A DNA stretch of 64,000 bases from Deltaproteobacteria bacterium. Its GTDB lineage: Bacteria; Desulfobacterota; Desulfomonilia; UBA1062. A program made the translations under genes and the position numbers. Positions 43,009 to 52,157 of this stretch are shown here, piece by piece (the first letter of the stretch is position 1; each line of letters opens with the position of its first letter). The stretch covers positions 1 to 64,000 of the forward strand of contig JAKPQL010000077.1 in the NCBI GenBank assembly GCA_029547045.1, written 5' to 3'. The notes under the pieces were generated by a model. The model ran no database searches and was not told where the DNA came from. It saw only the letters and a list, made by a program, of their open reading frames with translations.

Positions 43009-43037
43009 TTGACAGGGTGTTGTTAGGCTGTTATGAA
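43009..43037 (+). promoter_or_regulatory. promoter of the tRNA-Leu gene
   Basis: TTGACA (43009-43014), a 17-base spacer and TATGAA (43032-43037). The tRNA begins 16 bases after the -10 box, leaving a short 5' leader. Confidence 0.65.
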
Positions 43038-43053
43038 AGATGTCCGTCATACG

Positions 43054-43139
43054 CCGAAGTGGTGGAATTGGCAGACACGCCATCTTGAGGGGGTGGTGGG
43101 TAACTCCCGTCCGGGTTCAAATCCCGGCTTCGGCACCAC
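43054..43139 (+). tRNA. tRNA-Leu (anticodon GAG), CCA encoded
   Basis: Acceptor strand GCCGAAG (43054-43060) pairs with CTTCGGC (43129-43135), followed by A and an encoded CCA. The anticodon arm is CCATC / TTGAGGG / GGTGG, putting GAG at 43088-43090 (reads CUC and CUU). A long variable arm and a TTCAAAT T loop fit leucine tRNA. rpmB follows after 46 bases. Confidence 0.96.
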
Positions 43140-43185
43140 CTGAACTTATTATTGTTGCAGCAGGACAGAAAGAGAGTTGAGTTCC

Positions 43186-43380
43186 ATGTCGAGAAAGTGT
43201 GAACTATGCGGCAAAGGGCCACAGACCGGGCATAACGTGTCCCATGCCCAGAACAAGACCAAGAAGACCTGGCTTCCGAATCTCCAGAAGGTGCGGGTCC
43301 AGACCGCTGAAGGCGTGAAGAGCGTCAAGGTCTGCACCCAGTGCATCAAATCCAACAGAATTCAGAAGCACGTCGCCTGA
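43186..43380 (+). CDS. rpmB: 50S ribosomal protein L28
   Basis: 64 residues, start ATG 43186 ([27 protein letters not shown]). The four-Cys zinc-binding form (CELC and CTQC) with the conserved GHNVSHAQ and RVQTAEG segments. The track start (TTG 43177) is not needed. It probably shares a transcript with the tRNA, since no promoter is seen between them, and is followed by a terminator. Confidence 0.96.
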   Translation: MSRKCELCGKGPQTGHNVSHAQNKTKKTWLPNLQKVRVQTAEGVKSVKVCTQCIKSNRIQKHVA

Positions 43381-43423
43381 AAACCGCCGCATACCCCGGT
43401 TTCCCGTTCCATGATCCCGCAGG

Positions 43424-43449
43424 CACCCCATGAAAACGGGGTGTTTTGT
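43424..43449 (+). terminator. Rho-independent terminator after rpmB
   Basis: CACCCC, eight-base loop ATGAAAAC, GGGGTG, then TTTTGT. It lies 44 bases after the rpmB stop. Confidence 0.8.
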
Positions 43450-43567
43450 GCCTTGAGAAGGCCCCCCTTGGGCCTACACCCGGGTGATTCCATATTCCCC
43501 TTTGCAGAAATTCATGCTAAGGGGAGCACCATGCCTGTTGAATGAAATCCCCATGCGGAGATGAGCA

Positions 43568-44038
43568 ATGTCGAAGATATTCCCCATCATGCTCGCCGTC
43601 CTGCTCGCCGGGTGCGCCACCACCAAGCAGCCGGCAGGCCCCATGGTCGACGACACGTCCTTCTACCTCGCCAGGTTCGACAAGGTGTGGGAAGTCACCA
43701 TGAAGGTCCTGGAAAAGAAATCTCTCCCGGTGAAGGAACTGGACAAGGAGAAGGGAGAGATTACGACGGCCTTCTTCAACAGCTATTCCGTGGGGGTCAA
43801 GGCCCATGCCGACCTGGAAAAGATCGCCGAGAGACCCAACGTGAAGCTCGCCCTCTACACCCAGGTGGGATACTCGGTGACGATCAGGCTCACCCCCATC
43901 AACGACATGAGCACCCAGGTGAAGGTCATCGCCCATGTCGAGGCCTACGATTCCAATGCCACCAAGAAATGGCAGCCCTGCAGGTCCAAGGGCGTGGTGG
44001 AGCGGGAACTGCTCGAGTTGATCAGGAGCTCCCTCTAG
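43568..44038 (+). CDS. small lipoprotein of unknown function
   Basis: 156 residues. Signal peptide MSKIFPIMLAVLLAGCATT with lipobox LAGC, then a compact domain (FDKVWEVTMKVLEKKSLPVKELDKEKGEITTAF...VTIRLTPINDMSTQVKV) with the alternating helix-strand pattern of BamC-like or DUF-type outer-membrane lipoproteins. GGAG precedes its ATG. It converges on rel; no functional neighbour. No definite family. Confidence 0.8.
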   Translation: MSKIFPIMLAVLLAGCATTKQPAGPMVDDTSFYLARFDKVWEVTMKVLEKKSLPVKELDKEKGEITTAFFNSYSVGVKAHADLEKIAERPNVKLALYTQVGYSVTIRLTPINDMSTQVKVIAHVEAYDSNATKKWQPCRSKGVVERELLELIRSSL

Positions 44039-44092
44039 GGTACAAGAAAGGGCTCAACCCTCGAGAACCTCTCCCGATGCCAGCCGGGGCCG

Positions 44093-46216
44093 TCATTTGC
44101 GCTCGATGCGCTCCACTCCCTTGAGCTTCCTGAGTTCTGCGGAGAGCTTTTCCAGCTCGCCCAGGTCCTTCACCAGCAACCGGAAGCTGCACATGGAGTT
44201 CCCGTTGGGCATGGACGAGGCGTTCAGCTTGGTGATGTTGATGTTCCGGGCGCCGATGATGGCCGTGATGGAGCCCAGCATGCCCGGCTTGTCCTGGCAG
44301 ATGGCGGTCAGCTCGATCTCGTGGCTCTCCGAGACGCCCATGTCCCATTCCACCGGGATGATCCGCTGGGAATCGATCTCCGTGGCATAGGGACAGTTGG
44401 ACCGGTGCACCGTGATACCCTTTCCCCGGGTGATGAACCCGATGATGTCGTCGCCCGGTATCGGCCTGCAGCACCTGGCGAAGCGGATGAGCAAGTTGTC
44501 GACGCCCTTCACCACGACGCTGGAACCCACCTGTTTCTTCTTGGGGTGAACCTCCTTGAACTCCTTCTTCTGCTCCTCGGGCAGGATCTTGTGGACGATC
44601 TGGTTCACCGAGGTCCTGCCGTACCCGATGGATGCATAGAGGTCGTCTGCCGTCTTGAAGGAGAACTCCCGGGCAAGCGCCTCAAGGTCCATGTCCTTCG
44701 AGATGTGCAGGCTCTTGAGCTTCTTCTCAAGCATCTCCCTGCCCAGCGCGATGCTCTGCTCGCGCTCCTGGGTCCGCAGCCAGGTCTGGATCTTGTTCCT
44801 GGCCCGGGAGGTCCTGGCGATCCTCATCCAGTCCTTGCTGGGGTGCTGCTTGGGCGAGCGCATGATCTCGATGACATCGCCGCTCTTCAGCTCGTAGTTC
44901 AGCTTCACGATCTGTCCGTTCACCTTGGCACCGGTGCACTGGTGCCCGAGCTGGGTATGGACGCTGTAGGCGAAATCGAGGGGGGTCGCCCCCAGGGGGA
45001 ACTGCAGCACCTCCCCCCTCGGGGTGAAGACGAAGACGTCCTCAGGGTAGAGGTCGAGCTTGACGCTCTGGAGGAACTCCCGGGGGTCCTTCAGCTCCTT
45101 CTGCGACTCCAGGAGCCGCCTGAGCCAGGACAGCTCCTGACCCTGCTGGTCTCTGAGCTTAGCCTGGTCCCTGAGCTTGGAGTAATCCTTGTAGAGCCAG
45201 TGCGCCGCGATGCCCTCGTTGGCGATGAAGTCCATCTCGTAGGTCCTGATCTGGATCTCGATGCGCTCCCCGCCGGGGCCGAACACGGTGGTGTGGAGGG
45301 ACTGGTACTTGTTCGGCTTCGGCATGGCGATGAAGTCCTTGATCCGCTGCTGGATGGGCTTCCACATGTTGTGGATGATGCCCAGAGCCGCATAGCACTC
45401 GCCCACGTTGTTCACGATGACCCGCACGCCCAGCACGTCGTAGATGTTCTCCAGGGGGATGCCCTGTCGTTTCAGCTTCTGGTACACGCTGTAGATGTGC
45501 TTGATCCTGCTCTTGAGCTCGGCCCTGATGCCCGCCTCTTCGAGCTTGGAGGAGACCTGGGCCATGACGTCCCTCAGGAACGGCTCCTTCTCGAGGGCCA
45601 CGGCGTCGAGCTTCGTCTTGAGGACGTGGTAGTCCTCGGGCTCCAGGTATCTCAGGCTCAGCTCCTCCAGTTCCACCTGGAGCCAGTGGATGCCGAGCCG
45701 GTTGGCAAGGGGGGCGTAGATGTCCAGGGTCTCCCTGGCGATCCTGAGCTGGGAGGCCCTGTTGTGGTACTCCAGGGTCCGCATGTTGTGGAGGCGGTCC
45801 ACCAGCTTGATGAGGAGCACTCGCAGGTCCTTGCTCATGGCCAGGATCATCTTGCGGAAGTTCTCCGCCTGCTGCTCCTCCACGGAGCGGAAATTCATCT
45901 TGCTGATCTTGGTGAGCCCCTCCACCACCTGGGCCACCTCTTCGCCGAACTCCTGCTGGATGTCCTCCCTCTTCGTGAGGCTGTCCTCGATGGCGTCGTG
46001 CAGGAAGGCAGCGGTCACCGCCGTTACATCGAGGCGCATCTGGGCCACAATGTGCGCCACCTCCAGGGGATGGTGAAGGTAGGGCTCTCCGCTCAGCCTC
46101 TTCTGGCCCTGATGGACCCGGGCGGAAAAGACATATGCCTTCTCGATCAGGCGCTTGTCTTCCTCCGGTATGTACGAGGACACCTCATCGAGGATGTCAT
46201 TTATCCGTACCGTCAA
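44093..46216 (-). CDS. rel: bifunctional (p)ppGpp synthetase/hydrolase (RelA/SpoT family)
   Basis: 707 residues. The N-terminal HD hydrolase domain has RVHQGQKRLSGEPYLHHPLEVA and FLHDAIEDS, so hydrolysis is intact; the synthetase domain has IYDVLGVRVIVNNVGECYAALG and PKPNKYQSLHTTV; then TGS (VFVFTPRGEVLQFPLGATPLDFAYSVH) and a C-terminal ACT domain. It controls the stringent alarmone in response to amino-acid starvation. ATG 46216 overlaps the proS end by 20 bases, making ispG-proS-rel one unit. Confidence 0.96.
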   Translation of the reverse strand: MTVRINDILDEVSSYIPEEDKRLIEKAYVFSARVHQGQKRLSGEPYLHHPLEVAHIVAQMRLDVTAVTAAFLHDAIEDSLTKREDIQQEFGEEVAQVVEGLTKISKMNFRSVEEQQAENFRKMILAMSKDLRVLLIKLVDRLHNMRTLEYHNRASQLRIARETLDIYAPLANRLGIHWLQVELEELSLRYLEPEDYHVLKTKLDAVALEKEPFLRDVMAQVSSKLEEAGIRAELKSRIKHIYSVYQKLKRQGIPLENIYDVLGVRVIVNNVGECYAALGIIHNMWKPIQQRIKDFIAMPKPNKYQSLHTTVFGPGGERIEIQIRTYEMDFIANEGIAAHWLYKDYSKLRDQAKLRDQQGQELSWLRRLLESQKELKDPREFLQSVKLDLYPEDVFVFTPRGEVLQFPLGATPLDFAYSVHTQLGHQCTGAKVNGQIVKLNYELKSGDVIEIMRSPKQHPSKDWMRIARTSRARNKIQTWLRTQEREQSIALGREMLEKKLKSLHISKDMDLEALAREFSFKTADDLYASIGYGRTSVNQIVHKILPEEQKKEFKEVHPKKKQVGSSVVVKGVDNLLIRFARCCRPIPGDDIIGFITRGKGITVHRSNCPYATEIDSQRIIPVEWDMGVSESHEIELTAICQDKPGMLGSITAIIGARNINITKLNASSMPNGNSMCSFRLLVKDLGELEKLSAELRKLKGVERIERK

Positions 46217-47936
46217 TGATTACACCCTTCTCCTCAAGCAGCCTCCGGCAGTACGCAACGGCGTCCGCGGCGCACACCTTCTCCGTCCTTGCCCCTGAGC
46301 GTTCCTTGACCTCCACCATGCCCGACGCGAGATCCTTGGGCCCCACGGTGACGCGGACAGGCACGCCGATGAGATCAGCGTCCTTGAACTTCACCCCGGG
46401 CCGCAGGTCGCGGTCGTCGAACAGCACGTCGAACCCGGGCTTCAGCAGCCCCTGGTAGATCGTGGTGGCTACGTTCATGACCTGGGCATCGCTGGTGCTG
46501 ATAGGCAGCACCACGGCATGGAAGGGGGCGATGGCGGCCGGGAAGATGATGCCGTCGGCGTCGTGGTTCTGCTCCAGTGCCGCCGCCACTGTCCTGCCCA
46601 CGCCGATGCCGTAGCACCCCATGATCAGGGGCTTCTGGACGCCGTCCTCGTCGAGGAAGAGCGCGTTCATGGCCCTGGAGTACTTCATGCCCAGCTTGAA
46701 CACATGCCCCACCTCGATGCCGCGGATGGTCTCCAGCACGCCGCCCGCGCACCTTGGGCAGGCCTCGCCGCCTGTGGCTGCCCGGATGTCGGCAACGAGG
46801 TCCACGCGCACGTCCCTGGAGAACCAGACGTCCGTGACGTGGTGATCTTCCCTGTTGGCTCCGGTGGCGTACGGCCCACCTGCAAGGAGCGCCCCGTCAG
46901 CCACCTTCTTCAGGGCAAGGCCCATGGGGCCGGCGAACCCCCGCGGGGCCCCGGTACACTTGAGGATCGTGTCTTCGTCTGCCAGTTCCACGGACTCGCA
47001 CCCCAGCGCCCTGCGCAGCTTTGCCACGCTGATCTCGTGGTCGCCCCTGACCAGTGCGGCCACCGGGCCGGCATCCGTCGAGTAGATGAGTGTCTTGATG
47101 AGGCGGGACGGCTCCATGGAGAGGAACTCGCACACCTCCTCCACGGTCCTGACGTCCGGGGTGTGCACCTCCTTCGGACTGCCTGCCGGGGCCTGCGGGA
47201 AGGACAGGTCGGCGGGCAGTGCGATCTCGGCACGCTCCTGGTTCGCCGCATAGGCGCAGCTGGTGCAGCTCAGGATGAGATCTTCCCCGGTCTCCGCCAG
47301 CACCATGAACTCGTGGGAGAAGTTGCCGCCGATGGGTCCCGAGTCAGCCTCCACGGCCTTGAATTTCAGCCCGCACCGCGTAAAGATGCGCTCGTACGCA
47401 CGGTACATGGCCTCGTAGCTCTTCTCGGCGCCCAGGTCGTCGGCATCGAAGGAGTAGGCGTCCTTCATGATGAACTCCCGGGCCCGCATGACGCCGAACC
47501 GCGGCCTGATCTCGTCGCGGAACTTGGTCTGGATCTGGTAGAGGTTCAGGGGGAGGTCCTTGTAGGAGCGGACATGGTCCCGGACGATATCCGTAATGAC
47601 CTCCTCGTGAGTCGGACCCAGGGCGAACTCGGCGCCCTTGCGGTCGTAGAGCCTGAGGAGCTCCTTGCCGTAGACCGACCACCTGCCGCTCTCCTTCCAG
47701 ATCTCGGCGGGCTGGACCCCCGGCATGAGGCACTCCTGGGCGCCCGCCGCGTTCATCTCCTCGCGGATGATCTGTTCCACCTTCCTGATGGCCTTCAGCC
47801 CATAGGGCAGGTAGGAGTAGATCCCGGAGGCCAACTTCTTGAGCATGCAGGCCCGGAGCATGAGCTTGTGGCTCACCACCTCGGCGTCCCGGGGCTCTTC
47901 CTTCAGGGTGTGGAGGAACAGTGATGACATCTTCAT
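46197..47936 (-). CDS. proS: prolyl-tRNA synthetase (bacterial type with editing domain)
   Basis: Charges tRNA-Pro and edits Ala-tRNA-Pro. 579 residues. Class II motifs: SGIYSYLPYGLKAIRKVEQIIREEM, TKFRDEIRPRFGVMRAREFIMKDAYSF (motif 2), and GCYGIGVGRTVAAALEQ (motif 3); the INS editing domain lies between (VRTVEEVCEFLSMEPSRLIKTLIY). Start ATG 47936 after AAGGAG; the track start at 48242 lies inside ispG. Next gene rel overlaps. Confidence 0.96.
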   Translation of the reverse strand: MKMSSLFLHTLKEEPRDAEVVSHKLMLRACMLKKLASGIYSYLPYGLKAIRKVEQIIREEMNAAGAQECLMPGVQPAEIWKESGRWSVYGKELLRLYDRKGAEFALGPTHEEVITDIVRDHVRSYKDLPLNLYQIQTKFRDEIRPRFGVMRAREFIMKDAYSFDADDLGAEKSYEAMYRAYERIFTRCGLKFKAVEADSGPIGGNFSHEFMVLAETGEDLILSCTSCAYAANQERAEIALPADLSFPQAPAGSPKEVHTPDVRTVEEVCEFLSMEPSRLIKTLIYSTDAGPVAALVRGDHEISVAKLRRALGCESVELADEDTILKCTGAPRGFAGPMGLALKKVADGALLAGGPYATGANREDHHVTDVWFSRDVRVDLVADIRAATGGEACPRCAGGVLETIRGIEVGHVFKLGMKYSRAMNALFLDEDGVQKPLIMGCYGIGVGRTVAAALEQNHDADGIIFPAAIAPFHAVVLPISTSDAQVMNVATTIYQGLLKPGFDVLFDDRDLRPGVKFKDADLIGVPVRVTVGPKDLASGMVEVKERSGARTEKVCAADAVAYCRRLLEEKGVIIDGTDK

Positions 47937-49003
47937 TCGGGTGTCTCCTTGCGTATTTCGTTCAGAATGGTCGTGATGATCTCGCCGGTTTCGATGCGCC
48001 TGACGGGCTTGCCGCGGGCAAAGAGCACCGCGCCCTTGGCGTCGCAGGCAACCCCCACATCCGCGATCCGTGCCTCGCCGGGGCCGTTCACCACGCACCC
48101 CATCACCGCCACCACCATGTGCCTGCGCACATCCTTGAGGGCATCTTCCAGCTCGGAGGAGATGGCGGCCACGTCCGCGCACGCGCGGGCGCAGGTGGGG
48201 CACGCGATGACGCGGACACCCTCGGCCCTGAGCCCCAGGCACTCCAGGAGTACCCTGCCGGCGAACACCTCCTGGACGGGATCGGCGGAGAGCGAGACCC
48301 GGATGGTGTCGCCGATGCCCTCAGCCAGGAGCGCACCGATGCCCACTGACGAGCGGATCAGCCCAGAAACAAGCGGTCCGGCCTCGGTCACCCCCAGGTG
48401 CAGGGGCCACGCCGAGACGGCCGAGAACCGCCGGTAGGCGTCCAGGGTTTCGAGCACGTCGGAGGATTTCAGCGACACCTTCATGGAGCTGACCCCCATG
48501 TCCTCGAGCATCTCCACGTACTGGCGGCCGCTCTCCACGATGGCGCCCACGTGGTCCCCCTTGTACCGTGCCAGGAGCGACTTCTTCACCGAACCAAGGT
48601 TGACGCCCACCCGGATGGGGGCGCCGGTGTCCATGGCCGCCTTCGCCACGGCCCTGAGCCTGTCGCGGCCGCCGATGTTCCCGGGATTGATGCGGATGCC
48701 GTCCGCCCCCTCCCGCAGTGATCCGATGGCGAGGCGGTGGTCGAAATGGATGTCGGCGATGAGGGGGATCAGTACCTGTTTCCTGATCTTCCCGAAGGCC
48801 TTCACGGAATCCTCGTCCGGAACGCTGACGCGGACGATGTCGCACCCGGCCCGGATGAGTTCCTGGATCTGTGACACCGTTGCGGGTATATCCCGGGTGA
48901 TGGTGTTCGTCATGGACTGGATGCTCACCGGTGAGCCGCCGCCGACAGGACATCTTCCCACAAATATCCTTCGAGTCTGCTCGCGATGAGGGCTCATCAG
49001 CAT
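47933..49003 (-). CDS. ispG: 4-hydroxy-3-methylbut-2-enyl diphosphate synthase (flavodoxin type)
   Basis: Iron-sulfur enzyme of the non-mevalonate isoprenoid pathway, converting MEcPP to HMBPP. Signatures: GGGSPVSIQSMTNT, LIADIHFDHRLA, GADGIRINPGNIG, RVGVNLGS, then the Cys ligands in CPTCARAC and MGCVVNGPGE. 354-356 residues; starts at ATG 49003 or 48997, with no clear ribosome site. First gene of ispG-proS-rel, divergent from the HDOD gene. Confidence 0.95.
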   Translation of the reverse strand: MLMSPHREQTRRIFVGRCPVGGGSPVSIQSMTNTITRDIPATVSQIQELIRAGCDIVRVSVPDEDSVKAFGKIRKQVLIPLIADIHFDHRLAIGSLREGADGIRINPGNIGGRDRLRAVAKAAMDTGAPIRVGVNLGSVKKSLLARYKGDHVGAIVESGRQYVEMLEDMGVSSMKVSLKSSDVLETLDAYRRFSAVSAWPLHLGVTEAGPLVSGLIRSSVGIGALLAEGIGDTIRVSLSADPVQEVFAGRVLLECLGLRAEGVRVIACPTCARACADVAAISSELEDALKDVRRHMVVAVMGCVVNGPGEARIADVGVACDAKGAVLFARGKPVRRIETGEIITTILNEIRKETPE

Positions 49004-49064
49004 TGAGTACCATAGAAGGTGTTTCGACTCAAGATTGGAAGGGGTTTGAACGATAAGATCAGGG

Positions 49065-51020
49065 ATGGGGAGACTGTCGACTGATCAGATTGAAACCCTC
49101 CTGAACAGCATCGGCGAGCTGCCTACACTGCCGTCCGTGGCCACTGCCATCATGGAGAAGACCCTGGAGGACAATGTGAACGCCAAGCAGATCGCCGACC
49201 TGGTGGAGAAGGACCAGGCCCTGGCGCTCAAGGTGCTCAAGGTTGCCAACTCCCCGTTCTACCGGAGGATCAAGGAGATCTCCACCATCCGGGGGGCAGT
49301 GGTGCTGCTCGGGTTCAACGTCCTCAAGAGCATCGTGCTCAGCATCAGCGTGATCAACCTCTTCAACGAGAAGGAACGCAGGGCGCTTGACTTCTACACC
49401 TTCTGGCAGCACAGCATCGCGTGCGCGGTGTGCGCCAAGGCCATGGCCGCAAAGGTGCTTCCCTCCGCCGCAGAGGACGCCTTCGTGGCAGGGCTGCTCC
49501 ACGACCTGGGCAAGGTCATCGCGGACCAGCTCCTGTGCAGGCACGGCGAGTACAACGAGGTCCTGGAGGCCATGAACAGGGCAGGTGCGGACATCATCGA
49601 GACCGAGCAGCAGCTCGTGGGCATCGACCACGCGTCCATCGGCAGGCACCTCATGGAGCGGTGGAACCTGCCCGGACACCTCAGCAAGGCGGTGGGGTTC
49701 CATCACAGCATCGTGGACATCACCGACGACCCGCAGACCAAACGCCTGTGCTCCATCATCCACGTGGCGGACATGGTGGCCAACCACCTGGGCATCGGCA
49801 TGAGCCCCGCCAAGGCAGGGTTCATCGACCCCTCCCTGCTCAACCACCTGGGCCTGACCAGCCAGGACATCCAGGACATCTCCATCTCGCTCAAGGACAA
49901 CATCTCGAACATCAGCGACGAGCTCGGCATCCCCCGGGCAGAGCCCAAGACCTACTTCGAGGTCCTCCAGTCGGCCAATGCACAGCTCGGCAGGCTGAGC
50001 CTCGACCTGGAGCAGAAGAAGATGGCCCTGGAGCGCAGGACCCTGGAGCTTTCAAGCCTCAACCAGCTGAGCACGAACCTCCAGTCGTCCATGAAGCTCT
50101 CCGAGATCACCGCCACCATCGCCACCCACGCGCTCACCATCCTCGATGCCAAGAAGGCACGGTGCATGATCAGGCTGAACAACCTGCGGATCATGGTCAC
50201 CGAGTCGTTCATGCTCGGCGAGTCTCCCCAGACGAAGTCGGGCACGGCGAGCGCCACCAAGGAGATGCTGGACAGGACCAACGGGATCTTCCCCCGTGCT
50301 CAAGGCATCGTCTTCGGCGCCCTGAAGGTGGACGGCAAGGCCATCGGCGCACTGGAGGTGCTCCTCAAGGACAACCTGGGACCAGACGAGATCAGCCAGA
50401 AGAACCTGCTCCTGCGGACCATCGCGGAGATGAGCTCCCAGGCCATTCAACGCGCCATGCTCATCACCAGGCACATGAAGGCCCAACGGCTGGCCGCGGT
50501 CACCAAGACGGCCATCGCGGCGAACCACGAGATCAATTCGCCACTCACCACCATCCTGCTCAAGCTCGACATGATCATGGGCGAGATGCAGGTCAGCCCT
50601 GCCACCAAGAAGGCGCTCTCCGACATCAAGAACGAGGCGCTGAACATCCGCAACGTGGTGAAGAAGATGCTGGAGATCTCCGACGTGGTGGAGACGGCCT
50701 ACACCCAGCACGAGAAGATGCTCGACCTCAACCAGGCCTCCGCCCCCCGCCATGCCGCCCCCTCACCCTCCCCCGGTCCCGCATCCAAGCCCCAGAAACC
50801 CATGGACAATCCTGAAGCGGGGTTCGAAGATTTTCTGGAAGAAGCACCGCCTGCTCCCCGGAGACCCCAGCCGGCCAGGACGGAGGGGGCCGAACAGACC
50901 CCGGGCTTCGAGGACTATCTCGAGGACAGGAAAAAGGGGGCCTCCCCCGCACAGGGCGCTGCCCGGAAATCCGATCTGAAATCAGACACCCCTGGCTTCG
51001 AGGATTTCCTCGACAAGTAG
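49065..51020 (+). CDS. HDOD-GAF protein with histidine-kinase-like dimerisation helix and GFEDFL tail repeats
   Basis: 651 residues. Residues about 12-215 form an HDOD domain (LPTLPSVATAIMEKT, AGLLHDLGKVIADQL, GVDHASIG-like VGIDHASIG). A coiled coil near 305-340 precedes a GAF-like domain (about 345-465). Near 488 the sequence AANHEINSPLTTILLKLDM looks like a HisKA H box, but no ATPase domain follows. The tail (about 570-651) is Pro/Ala-rich and disordered with three motifs GFEDFLEE, GFEDYLED and GFEDFLDK at 586, 614 and 644. Probably a signalling scaffold without kinase activity. ATG 49065 has poor ribosome-site spacing. Confidence 0.88.
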   Translation: MGRLSTDQIETLLNSIGELPTLPSVATAIMEKTLEDNVNAKQIADLVEKDQALALKVLKVANSPFYRRIKEISTIRGAVVLLGFNVLKSIVLSISVINLFNEKERRALDFYTFWQHSIACAVCAKAMAAKVLPSAAEDAFVAGLLHDLGKVIADQLLCRHGEYNEVLEAMNRAGADIIETEQQLVGIDHASIGRHLMERWNLPGHLSKAVGFHHSIVDITDDPQTKRLCSIIHVADMVANHLGIGMSPAKAGFIDPSLLNHLGLTSQDIQDISISLKDNISNISDELGIPRAEPKTYFEVLQSANAQLGRLSLDLEQKKMALERRTLELSSLNQLSTNLQSSMKLSEITATIATHALTILDAKKARCMIRLNNLRIMVTESFMLGESPQTKSGTASATKEMLDRTNGIFPRAQGIVFGALKVDGKAIGALEVLLKDNLGPDEISQKNLLLRTIAEMSSQAIQRAMLITRHMKAQRLAAVTKTAIAANHEINSPLTTILLKLDMIMGEMQVSPATKKALSDIKNEALNIRNVVKKMLEISDVVETAYTQHEKMLDLNQASAPRHAAPSPSPGPASKPQKPMDNPEAGFEDFLEEAPPAPRRPQPARTEGAEQTPGFEDYLEDRKKGASPAQGAARKSDLKSDTPGFEDFLDK

Positions 51021-51164
51021 CGCCCCGGATCAGGGCACTGCAGCCCGGATCCGTCCCCATCACCCTCACCTCCTCAGCGGGGCGTTCGAGAAAACCGGTT
51101 GATCCGAACCTGATGGTCAATTATTCTTGGACAATACCCTACCATTCGATGCGAGGAGGTTGCC

Positions 51165-52157
51165 ATGGGAGCACTCGTGGACACACAGGGACGGATCAGC
51201 TGGGGAATCTACGACGAACCAGTCACGGACGTGAACTACCTGGACTACGACCTTCGGACCGCCATGGGCGCCAGGGTATCCCTGCTGAGGAAGCGCCTCA
51301 TGGCAAACCAGTTCCACTTCGTGGGCGTCATGGGGCCGGAGGTCCTCATCGGGCTCGCCGTGGTGGACCTCAAGTTCCTTGCCAATGGATTTCTCTATGT
51401 CTACGACAGGACAACCAAGGAGATCACCGAGGCAAGGGACCTGTCCCTGCCGGGCAAGGGCACCTTCATCACCACGACCCCCGATACCCCTGCCAGCAGG
51501 TATGCCTCGCGGAAGCTCACCATCGAGATGACCGGCGACACGGTGAAGGCCTTCTCCAAGGACCTTGAGCTGTCGCTGCGGCTCGGCACGAAGGATGCCC
51601 GGCCACTGCGCATCTGCACACGGGCCGGGTACACCGGCTGGGTCTATACCCAGAAGACCAGCCCGGTGCCAGTAACGGGCACTGTGGTACGAAAGGGGCG
51701 CTCCCACGGGATCTCGTCGCCCGCCAGCATGGCCCTGGTGGACTGGACCTGCGGGTATATGCGCAGGCAGACCTGCTGGAACTGGGCCGCCACCGCCTGG
51801 ACCCTGCCCGACGGGAGGTCCCTGGGCATGAACCTCTCCTGCGGGGTGAACGAGACCAGCTTCACGGAAAACGCCTTCTGGATCGACAACGGCATGACCA
51901 AGGTGGACACGGTGAACTTCGTCTTCGACACGCACGACCTCTTCAGCCCGTGGCGCGTGCTATCGTCAGACTCGAGGGTGGACCTCACCTTCATGCCCGA
52001 GCGGTCGCGTTCAGAGAAGGTCAATGCTGGCTTCATCGCGTCGCGTTTCACCCAGCTCGTGGGCACCTTCGAGGGGGCCCTCAGGACGCAGGGCGGCGAG
52101 GTCATCCGGATCAAGGACTGCCCGGGCTTCGCCGAGGATCACTACGCCAAGTGGTGA
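51165..52157 (+). CDS. DUF2804 family protein
   Basis: 330 residues, beta-rich, no signal peptide. The C-terminal half with ALVDWTCGYMRRQTCWNWAATAW, LGMNLSCGVNETSFTENAFWIDN and FTQLVGTFEGAL is the DUF2804 pattern; function unknown in the literature as I know it. GAGGAGG precedes ATG 51165. It converges on the nucleotidyltransferase-like gene, overlapping its end by 16 bases. Confidence 0.85.
   Translation: MGALVDTQGRISWGIYDEPVTDVNYLDYDLRTAMGARVSLLRKRLMANQFHFVGVMGPEVLIGLAVVDLKFLANGFLYVYDRTTKEITEARDLSLPGKGTFITTTPDTPASRYASRKLTIEMTGDTVKAFSKDLELSLRLGTKDARPLRICTRAGYTGWVYTQKTSPVPVTGTVVRKGRSHGISSPASMALVDWTCGYMRRQTCWNWAATAWTLPDGRSLGMNLSCGVNETSFTENAFWIDNGMTKVDTVNFVFDTHDLFSPWRVLSSDSRVDLTFMPERSRSEKVNAGFIASRFTQLVGTFEGALRTQGGEVIRIKDCPGFAEDHYAKW

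Noticed and set aside
44321-46219. 632-residue plus-strand ORF
   Set aside because: Antisense to rel, whose domains are all recognisable; shadow of GC-rich codons.
46518-47924. 468-residue plus-strand ORF
   Set aside because: Antisense to proS; no domain.
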